A stretch of DNA of 64,000 nucleotides from Halopseudomonas nanhaiensis (lineage in GTDB: Bacteria; Pseudomonadota; Gammaproteobacteria; Pseudomonadales; Pseudomonadaceae), in assembly GCF_020025155.1 (NCBI RefSeq), contig NZ_CP073751.1, positions 1,240,001-1,304,000 of the forward strand, read 5' to 3'. Shown piece after piece: positions 57,106-64,000 of this stretch (position 1 is its first letter; the number at the start of each line of letters is the position of its first letter). The notes beneath the pieces were generated by a model. That model made no database searches. It was not told where the DNA came from and saw only the letters and a list, made by a program, of their open reading frames with translations. A program made the position numbers and the translations under genes.

Positions 57106-59910
57106 ATGCAGTTCAGGAACGGTTGTAGGCCACAGGGACGGGCCTGGTGTCGCATGGTTGCGGGCATTCTGTTGCTGTGCGTCGTCTCCGCCGGTCAGGC
57201 TACCACTCTCCCCAGCGTTGCCTTCTGGTATGCCGATCAGCCGCCGCTTGCCGAACTGTCCCAGTTTGACTGGGTGGTGGTAGAGCCAGCCCATTTGTCT
57301 GCAGACAACGTCGCCTTTCTTTGCGCGCAGGGCAGCCTGCCTTTCGCCTATCTCTCCATTGGTGAGCTGGACGCGTCCGAGGCTGAGCAATACCCTGACG
57401 TCGCCCGTACCGCCTCCACCAGCGTCACCAATCACGGCTGGAACAGCCAGGTCATGGACCTCACGTCGCCGGTCTGGCGGGCGCATCTGCTGTCACAGGC
57501 ACGCTCCTTCAGCGCACTCGGCTATCGCGGTCTGTTTCTCGACACGCTGGACAGCTTCACGCTGTTGCCCAAGGCCGAGCACTCGGCGCAGCGTGAGGCG
57601 CTGGTGACACTCATCGCTGCGCTGAATCAGGCCGAGCCGGAACTCAAGCTGTTTTTCAACCGCGGCTTCGAGGTGCTACCGGAGCTGGGTGAGTCGGTCG
57701 CTGCCGTCGCAGCGGAGTCGCTGCGTGCCGGCTGGGATGCCTCCGCCAATGCCTATCGGAATGTGCCCGAGCAGGACCGGCAATGGCTTGAAGGCCAGCT
57801 CGCCCCCCTCAGGGATCGCGGCGTTCCGGTGATCGCCATCGAGTACCTGCCGCCAGAGCGACGCGATGAGGCGCGAAAGCTGGCCGCTGCGCTCGGCGAG
57901 CAAGGTTATGTGCCTTACATCACCACGCCCCAGCTCGATTCCTTGGGTGTCGGCAGCATCGAGGTGCACCCTCGGCGCATCGCCGTGCTGTATGACCCGC
58001 GCGAGGGTAGCGTCTCGCGTAATGATGGCCACACGTTGCTGGGCGGCGTGATCGAACATCTCGGCTACCGGGTGGATTACCTGTCGGTCGACGGCAGCTC
58101 CTTGCCGGTTCAGCCGCTGGGCCTGTACGCCGGCGTGGTGGTATGGATGACCAGCGGCGCTCCGGATGATCCATACCCCTTGCATGCGTGGCTGAGTGCT
58201 CGTCTTGACGAGGGCCTGCCGATGGCTTTCATGGCTGGCCTGCCGGTGGACGACACGGCCCTGCTGCGCAGGCTTGGCCTGCGCCGTTCCAGCGAGCCCG
58301 TGCGGCCCGGGCTCACGATCACCAGCCAGGATGAGACGCTGCTCGGCGCATTCGAAGCGCCGGTGGTGGCGCGCACGCGTGGCATGGTCGGCCTCTCCCT
58401 GTTGCCGGGCGGTCCAACCGCGAGTCTGACCTTGACCGGTGCGGACGGCCGCACCTTCTCCCCGGTAGCCATTGGCGAGTGGGGCGGGTTGGCGCTCAGT
58501 CCCTACGTGCTGGAAGACGGTGCCGAGCAGCGTCGGTGGATCCTCGACCCGTTTGCATTCCTGCAGCGAGCGCTGCGCCTGCCGCCAATGCCGCGCCCGG
58601 ATGCGACCACGGAAAACGGGCTGCGGATAGCCACCGTGCATATCGATGGAGACGGGTTTGTCTCACGCGCCGAGGCGGCCGGGGCGCCCTATGCCGGGCA
58701 GGTGGCACTGGATCAGTTCATCGAACCGTATCCGCTGCTGACCTCGGCATCGGTCGTCGAAGGTGAGGTCGGCCCGAAGGGCATGTATCCCTATCTCGCG
58801 CCAAAGCTTGAACCCATTGCCCGCAAGATCTTCGCTCATCCCCGGGTCGAGGTCGCCACCCACAGCTATAGCCACCCGTTCTACTGGCAGCCGGAGCGTG
58901 CCGCCCAGCGCGAGGGGTTTCATGCCGAGTACGGCCTGAACATGGCGATACCCGGCTACACGCAGATGGATCTCGAGCGGGAGATCGTCGGCTCGCGTGA
59001 CTACATCAACGAACGCCTGACCACTCCCGACAAGCCGGTGAAGATGATCTTCTGGTCCGGCGATGCGGTGCCCGATGACCAGACCATCCGGCTTGCCTAC
59101 GAGGCTGGCCTGAGCAACGTCAACGGCGGGGCCACCATACTCACCCATGCCAATCCGTCGCTGACCGGCCTTTACCCGCTTCTGCGGCCCACGGCCGGCG
59201 GCCTGCAGGTGTACGCGCCAATCATCAACGAAAACGTCTACACCAATCTGTGGCGCGGGCCGTTCTACGGCTTCAAGGGCGTGATGGAGACATTCGAGCT
59301 GACCGATACGCCCCGCCGGCTGCGTGGCATGCATCTGTATTACCACTTCTATTCGGCGACCAAGCAGGCGTCGATCAAGGTCATGCGCGACATCTACCGG
59401 AGCATGCTCGCGGAGCAACCGTTCTCCATGTGGATGAGTGACTACGTCCAGCGCGTGCATGGTCTGCATTCAGCCAGCCTGGCCCAGCGTGGTGATGGTG
59501 CGTGGCAGGTGAAGGGTCTGGGGGCGCTGCGCACCCTTCGACTCGATCCCGCCATGGGGTGGCCGGATTTGCTGCGCTCCGATGGCGTCGCTGGCGTGCG
59601 TGAACTGCCGCAGGGCCGCTACGTGCATTTGAGCAAGGCCGATGCAACCATCGCCCTGCGCACCGAGCGCGACACGCGTCCTGCTCTGGAGCATGCCAAC
59701 CTGCCGTTGCAGCGCTGGGAATACGACACCGCCGACCAGGTGACATTCTCCTTCGCCGGCCAATTTCCGTTGCGGTTTGCCGTCAGGGCGGCCGGGCAGT
59801 GCACAGTGCGTCATTCAGGGAAGACCTACTCCGGGGCCAGCGCCGCCGGGGTGTGGATGTTCGAGATGCCGATGGAACAGGTGACGAATGCGCAACTCAC
59901 CTGCAGATAA
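57106..59910 (+). CDS. pelA: PelA, Pel polysaccharide hydrolase / deacetylase
   Basis: Periplasmic enzyme that trims and partly deacetylates Pel, a cationic GalNAc/GlcNAc exopolysaccharide. The 934 residues compare with about 948 in Pseudomonas aeruginosa. An N-terminal signal segment (VAGILLLCVVSAGQA) precedes a GH114-type hydrolase domain (about 37-290; LFLDTLDSFTLLP, AVAAESLRAGWDA). A reductase-like middle domain follows, then the polysaccharide deacetylase domain with HIDGDGF (about 512-518) and HSYSHPFYW (about 586). GGGGA five bases before the ATG supports the 57106 start; M17 at 57154 is the alternative. Overlaps pelB by 23 nt. Confidence 0.95.
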   Translation: MQFRNGCRPQGRAWCRMVAGILLLCVVSAGQATTLPSVAFWYADQPPLAELSQFDWVVVEPAHLSADNVAFLCAQGSLPFAYLSIGELDASEAEQYPDVARTASTSVTNHGWNSQVMDLTSPVWRAHLLSQARSFSALGYRGLFLDTLDSFTLLPKAEHSAQREALVTLIAALNQAEPELKLFFNRGFEVLPELGESVAAVAAESLRAGWDASANAYRNVPEQDRQWLEGQLAPLRDRGVPVIAIEYLPPERRDEARKLAAALGEQGYVPYITTPQLDSLGVGSIEVHPRRIAVLYDPREGSVSRNDGHTLLGGVIEHLGYRVDYLSVDGSSLPVQPLGLYAGVVVWMTSGAPDDPYPLHAWLSARLDEGLPMAFMAGLPVDDTALLRRLGLRRSSEPVRPGLTITSQDETLLGAFEAPVVARTRGMVGLSLLPGGPTASLTLTGADGRTFSPVAIGEWGGLALSPYVLEDGAEQRRWILDPFAFLQRALRLPPMPRPDATTENGLRIATVHIDGDGFVSRAEAAGAPYAGQVALDQFIEPYPLLTSASVVEGEVGPKGMYPYLAPKLEPIARKIFAHPRVEVATHSYSHPFYWQPERAAQREGFHAEYGLNMAIPGYTQMDLEREIVGSRDYINERLTTPDKPVKMIFWSGDAVPDDQTIRLAYEAGLSNVNGGATILTHANPSLTGLYPLLRPTAGGLQVYAPIINENVYTNLWRGPFYGFKGVMETFELTDTPRRLRGMHLYYHFYSATKQASIKVMRDIYRSMLAEQPFSMWMSDYVQRVHGLHSASLAQRGDGAWQVKGLGALRTLRLDPAMGWPDLLRSDGVAGVRELPQGRYVHLSKADATIALRTERDTRPALEHANLPLQRWEYDTADQVTFSFAGQFPLRFAVRAAGQCTVRHSGKTYSGASAAGVWMFEMPMEQVTNAQLTCR

Positions 59911-62900
59911 ACCCATCAGGCTGGTCCGGCCATGGACACTGGTCGCGATTGCCTCCGGTATCGGCGGGGCGCTCGTGCTCACCTATACCGGCGAAGACAT
60001 GCTGTTGCCTGAAGGCCGCACGCCTGACGCGGTCTCGGCCAACTATGCCGAGTTGCTGCTCGCCGCGCGCCCGGAAGATGAGGCGCGTCGGATCGAACTC
60101 ATCGAATTGCTGACGTACCTCGGCGAGTACGACCGCGCTCGCCAGCATCTGAAGGCCTGGCCCGACCCGGACCGCGAAGAGGCCAGCTATCTTGGTCTGC
60201 ACATCACTATCGCCCAGGCCCTGAGTAGCGCAGAGCCGGGCCGCCTGGATGAGGCGCGGGCGGCGCTGCAAAGTTACGATAGCAGCGCATTGTCAGCGGC
60301 TCGCCAGCAGCGTCTGGCAAAGGACGCCCTTCGGCTCGAATTGCCCCTGGTCGCGGCTGACCTGTATCGACGCCTCGCCGCACAGCAGGACGGCCAGCGC
60401 GTCGCTCTGCTGGAGCAGGCGGCCACCTGGTACATGGCAGGCAACCGTCCGGCCCAGGCGGCGCAGGTCTATCTGGAGCTGCTCGAGTCGTCGGGCGATG
60501 GTGCGATGCGAGCGGCTCTGGTGCGGCGCGCCTATGAAGGCCTAGTGGCGGTGGGCGAGCATGCTGAGGCATCACTCTTGCTGGTCCGCGAGCTGGAACG
60601 GTTGCCGATCAGCGACGCGCTCTCCACCTGGCTGGCCCAGGGCGTCAATGTCGCGATGGGTGTCCAGCGATTCGATCTTGCCGGTCGGATCGTTCGTTAC
60701 TGGCGCGAAATCCTGCCGGACAGTGAAACGGCGCTCGAGGCCGAACTGCGCTTTCATCTGGCTGCCGGTGATATCCGCAATGCCTGGTTTCCCGGCGAGC
60801 GGCTGGCAGCGCTGCGTCCCGGCGATGCGGCGTTGCAGCGGCAAATGGCCCAGCTTGCCGAATGGAACGGCTACGGCCCCGAGGCACTGGACTACTGGCA
60901 GGCATACCTTGCGCTAGAGCCCGCTGCGGACGGCCGCACCCATGCCTGGAAGCTCGCCTTCCAGCTGTATGACTACGACCGCGGCATCCAGTGGCTGGGT
61001 GGTGAAGGGGTCGGGCAACGTCTCTCTGATGTCGAGCTGGACGCGCTGGTTTATGCCCACGAACAGCGCGGGACGCCGGATGAGGCTGAAACCTGGCTGC
61101 GCAGCTACCTGCAACGCCAGCCGAGACATCGCCTTGCCTGGTCACGTCTGTCACAGAATCTGGAAAACACCGGGCAGCTTCAGTCCAAATTCGAAACGCT
61201 GCAGCGCATGGCGAAGCGTTTCAAGCTGGACTCGCAGGAGTTGGTCGACTGGGCAAATACCGCCTGGCGACTCCACCAGCCGGAGCTCGCATGGCAAGTG
61301 CTACAGGTCGATACGCGCGGCATCACCGACCCGGAGTACTGGCGCACCCGGGCTGCGCTGGCCTGGACGCTTGAGCGTACGGAAGATCTACAGCATGCCT
61401 ATCAGTCGCTGGTCGCAAGTGGTACGCCGCTCCTTCGCAGCGAACAGAGCGAACTCATCGAAACCTACCGCTTCGAGCAGCCGCGTCGCGCCCTCGCCAT
61501 GCTGGTGGGGAGCTGGCGAAATTGGGCCGACGCAGGCGACCTGGTGCTGGCGCTGGAGCTTGCCGATCAACTGGGCGACATGCAGCTCTACCGTGAGCTG
61601 ATCCAGGAAGCCGAGCGCGATCCAAACGTTGCCGAGCTGTCCCGATTGCTGCTCGCCCGCGCGATTCTTGCAGAACGCGAGCAGCGCCATGACGAAGCCG
61701 AACGTCTGTATCGCCTCGGCCTGGCGCGCTTCCCCCGCGAATACCTGTTCCATGAACGGTTGATGTGGCACCTCATCGACCGGCAACGGGTGGCCGAACT
61801 GCCCATGTTGCTTACGCGCTGGCACTACGCTGCCCGAAACGTCGGGGCTCTGTGGCTTCCCTTTGCTACCGCCAACCAGATGCTGCAGCGCCATGAACAG
61901 TCACTGGCCTGGTTCCGGCTGTACCTGCAGGCGAATGCCGATGACTGGGTGGCGCAGGCTGCCTACGCCGATGCGCTGGATGCCGCCGGGCGCAGCGACC
62001 AGGCCCATCGTCTGCGCGATGCGCTCGTCGTGCGATTACAGACCCAGCCGATGAACGAGTCGCCCGAGCGCTACGCCACCTGGCTGCGCCTGCTGGCGGC
62101 GAGTACGTCGTCCCTGCAGGCCGAACAGCAGGCGATGCGCTGGCGTGATGGCTCGCCGGCCATGCTCCAGGTCTGGTTCGACCGCCTGCTGGCCCAGTTC
62201 GACGCCACCAATCAGGAAGCCCAGAAGGATGAGTGGATTGCCTGGGCACAGCGCAAGGGCCTGCGGGTTGATGCTTACAACCAGCTGCAACAGGCGCTGC
62301 GTCAGGACAGCCGCGACACGCTTGAGCGGCTGCTGCAAACCGGTGATCTCGATCCGGCGCAGCGCGTGGCGATCCTCGATCGGCTTGGACTCAGCCGCAG
62401 TGCGATGAGCCTGGCGCTGAGCAGTATCGGGACGCGTCAGGCCCCGGTTGTCGCCGAACAGTTGCGCCGTCAGGCGGTGGAGTTTCATCAGCGGCACCCG
62501 CAGGGCGTGCGCATCGGTTGGCTGCGGCAGGACTTCGGTGGCTTCAATCGCGAGGGCCCTCAGTTGACGCTGGCGCGGCATGTGGGGGATGCATGGTACG
62601 CATCGCTCGATCTTCAACAGGCACGTTATCGCAGCGATTTGCTCGAGCCGGGTAGGCTGGATGATGAACAGTTTGCCGCGATCACGCTGGAGCGCTCGCT
62701 TGATGACGGTGCTGCCGAGCTGACACTGGATACCAGCCTGCACGGGGCCGACGACCGCTTCGGTCTGGGAGTCAGCCGTAGCTGGACCCTGACCAGTCGC
62801 GATGCGCTGCAGCTCTCGCTGGACTGGGACCGGGCCAGCGTGGAAAGCGGCCTGCTGCGCGCCTTCGGCAAGCAGAGCGGCATCGGGCTGGCCGGCCAGC

Positions 62901-63445
62901 ATCGTTTCTCGGCGCGTGACCAGCTCGGCTGGACGCTGCGCCATAACCGCTACAGCACCCTCGACGGTCAGGCCCTGGGCGCCTCGGAAGCGGTAACCAC
63001 CGAGTGGACGCAAATACAGAAATTCTCCGGGCCCACCTGGCTGCTGCGCACCGGCATCGACTATCAGCGTGCGCGTCTGAGCAGCGGTGCGTTGTCTGGC
63101 CTCACCGCAGAGGAGGGCGGCGCGCTGCGTGTTGACGCGGTTGCTGCCGATACCCTGCTACAGGACGAGTTCGGCCGTGTGTATGCCGGCACCTCGTTGC
63201 AGCGCGGCATCCCCGGCGCGCTCAACCGTACCCGCGGCCAGTACACCTGGTCGCTGGATCTGCTGGCTGGCTGGCAGTTCACCGACAGCAGCTTCGTGTA
63301 TGGCATCAATGCGGGCATCGGTGTCGAGCTGCTCGGCGATGACGAACTCGCCATCACCGGCGGCTACCAGTCGGCACCGCGCGGAGGTGGTGGCGAGCCA
63401 GGCGGTACCTTGGGATTAACTTACAGCCTCCGATTCGGACGCTGA
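59888..63445 (+). CDS. pelB: PelB, TPR scaffold and outer-membrane porin for Pel export
   Basis: 1185 residues, close to the 1193 of the Pseudomonas aeruginosa protein. One N-terminal membrane helix (LVAIASGIGGALVLTYTG) leads to a long periplasmic superhelix of TPR repeats (about 50-860; for example AEWNGYGPEALDYWQAYLAL and AERLYRLGLARFPREYLF). The C-terminal 300 residues are an alternating beta-barrel (RSWTLTSRDALQLSLDWDRA; ending LGLTYSLRFGR with the outer-membrane terminal signature). The start lies inside the end of pelA, so translation is probably coupled. Confidence 0.94.
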   Translation: MRNSPADKPIRLVRPWTLVAIASGIGGALVLTYTGEDMLLPEGRTPDAVSANYAELLLAARPEDEARRIELIELLTYLGEYDRARQHLKAWPDPDREEASYLGLHITIAQALSSAEPGRLDEARAALQSYDSSALSAARQQRLAKDALRLELPLVAADLYRRLAAQQDGQRVALLEQAATWYMAGNRPAQAAQVYLELLESSGDGAMRAALVRRAYEGLVAVGEHAEASLLLVRELERLPISDALSTWLAQGVNVAMGVQRFDLAGRIVRYWREILPDSETALEAELRFHLAAGDIRNAWFPGERLAALRPGDAALQRQMAQLAEWNGYGPEALDYWQAYLALEPAADGRTHAWKLAFQLYDYDRGIQWLGGEGVGQRLSDVELDALVYAHEQRGTPDEAETWLRSYLQRQPRHRLAWSRLSQNLENTGQLQSKFETLQRMAKRFKLDSQELVDWANTAWRLHQPELAWQVLQVDTRGITDPEYWRTRAALAWTLERTEDLQHAYQSLVASGTPLLRSEQSELIETYRFEQPRRALAMLVGSWRNWADAGDLVLALELADQLGDMQLYRELIQEAERDPNVAELSRLLLARAILAEREQRHDEAERLYRLGLARFPREYLFHERLMWHLIDRQRVAELPMLLTRWHYAARNVGALWLPFATANQMLQRHEQSLAWFRLYLQANADDWVAQAAYADALDAAGRSDQAHRLRDALVVRLQTQPMNESPERYATWLRLLAASTSSLQAEQQAMRWRDGSPAMLQVWFDRLLAQFDATNQEAQKDEWIAWAQRKGLRVDAYNQLQQALRQDSRDTLERLLQTGDLDPAQRVAILDRLGLSRSAMSLALSSIGTRQAPVVAEQLRRQAVEFHQRHPQGVRIGWLRQDFGGFNREGPQLTLARHVGDAWYASLDLQQARYRSDLLEPGRLDDEQFAAITLERSLDDGAAELTLDTSLHGADDRFGLGVSRSWTLTSRDALQLSLDWDRASVESGLLRAFGKQSGIGLAGQHRFSARDQLGWTLRHNRYSTLDGQALGASEAVTTEWTQIQKFSGPTWLLRTGIDYQRARLSSGALSGLTAEEGGALRVDAVAADTLLQDEFGRVYAGTSLQRGIPGALNRTRGQYTWSLDLLAGWQFTDSSFVYGINAGIGVELLGDDELAITGGYQSAPRGGGGEPGGTLGLTYSLRFGR

Positions 63446-63471
63446 TCGTGGCATCAAACAGGAGACTCATC

Positions 63472-63990
63472 ATGCAATGGTTCCGTTATCTGACGCTGGC
63501 AGGCCTCGCAGCGCTGCTTGGCGGTTGCGCCAACTTCACCGGCCAGCAGGGCGAGGCCTTGCCGCGCGAGGCGCAATGGGGTCTTGTGCCCATGGTCAAC
63601 TATTCACAAACGCCGTTGGCCGGAGAGCGCAGCGAACAGATCCTGCTCAGCTCGTTGACGCGCAAGGGCCTGCAACCGCGTATCTATCCGCCCGCACGGC
63701 AGGGTGATCTGATCCTGGTCGATGACCGCGAACGGCTCGCCGCCGCGCTGGATTGGGCCCGCCAGCAGCGTCTGGACTATGTCATCAGCGGCAGCATTGA
63801 AGAGTGGCAGTACAAGAGCGGCCTGGATGGCGAGCCCGCTGTTGGGATCAGCCTGCGCGTGCTCGAGCCGTCTACGGGCAGGGTGCTCTGGAGCAACAGT
63901 GGCGCTCGCGCCGGCTGGTCGCGCGAGAGCCTGGCCGGCTCGGCGCAGAAAGTCATCGACAAGCTCGTCGACGATCTGCAGCTTCAGTAA
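63472..63990 (+). CDS. pelC: PelC outer-membrane lipoprotein
   Basis: 172 residues, the usual PelC length. The signal MQWFRYLTLAGLAALLGGC has its lipidated Cys at 19. The mature part has WGLVPMVNYSQTPLAGERSE and LDYVISGSIEEWQYKSGLDG, as in the ring-forming PelC that guides Pel to PelB. AGGAG seven bases before the ATG at 63472 decides the start over an in-frame 63448. Downstream pelDEFG would follow beyond the window. Confidence 0.95.
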   Translation: MQWFRYLTLAGLAALLGGCANFTGQQGEALPREAQWGLVPMVNYSQTPLAGERSEQILLSSLTRKGLQPRIYPPARQGDLILVDDRERLAAALDWARQQRLDYVISGSIEEWQYKSGLDGEPAVGISLRVLEPSTGRVLWSNSGARAGWSRESLAGSAQKVIDKLVDDLQLQ

Positions 63991-64000
63991 TGACTATCGA

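Noticed and set aside
58663-59469. 268-codon minus-strand frame over pelA
   Set aside because: Antisense shadow of the deacetylase domain, with no ribosome site or family motif.

Overview
The window looks like chromosomal DNA of a gammaproteobacterium of the Pseudomonas group (Pseudomonas, Stutzerimonas or Halopseudomonas type). The basis is recognition of gene content and order by eye: a pel cluster, an aer-acnA divergent pair as in Pseudomonas aeruginosa, a WbpM-type dehydratase at the end of an O-antigen-like cluster, REP-like repeats of the type common in pseudomonads, and high-GC housekeeping genes. No database search was possible.

The main theme is surface polysaccharide, with three separate systems. 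(1) About 1-15 kb, minus strand: a Wzx/Wzy exopolysaccharide cluster of colanic-acid type. In transcription order it holds wzb, a promoter and leader with an ops/JUMPstart element, wzc, wzx, a 77-codon small ORF, an acyltransferase, a GT2, wzy, a GT4, a wcaF-like gene, gmd, fcl, a wcaI-like GT, manC and ugd (cut by the left edge). It predicts GDP-mannose, GDP-L-fucose and UDP-glucuronate as precursors. The core (about 5.4-11.7 kb) is visibly AT-richer than its flanks. (2) About 24.4-44.8 kb, plus strand: rfaH, a 1.2 kb non-coding stretch with the remains of an rmlC gene and a second, exact ops element, then wzx, wzy, a GT, the three UDP-L-FucNAc genes (fnlABC), a WbuB-like GT, a PglC-like initiating transferase, a PglD-like acetyltransferase and a PglE-like aminotransferase. 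These are followed by galU, a degenerate ugd-like gene, pgi and manB, then an intrinsic terminator and a wbpM-like dehydratase. Together they predict an O-antigen-like glycan with L-FucNAc and a bacillosamine-type first sugar. (3) 57.1 kb to the right edge: pelA, pelB and pelC, the start of a Pel cluster.

Between the polysaccharide loci lie: a DUF2235 hydrolase; a DmeF-like metal exporter; a six-gene minus-strand operon of small envelope proteins (LpoB-like, COG3014-like, YcfL-like, a secreted protein and two paralogous lipoproteins); a beta-CASP metallo-hydrolase; glmS; the divergent aer/acnA pair; a secreted beta-propeller protein; a YedK/HMCES protein; a small membrane protein; a PhzF-like protein; and an exported alpha/beta hydrolase.

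The most notable observations are these. Two divergent polysaccharide clusters each carry an ops element, and a dedicated RfaH gene lies between them. There is a decayed rmlC just upstream of the second ops site. The Ugd-like protein in the galU operon has lost its NAD-binding and some catalytic residues. A 77-codon ORF is stop/start coupled on both sides. A strong terminator sits in front of wbpM with almost no room for a promoter. Palindromes lie in the pel and aer/acnA control regions.
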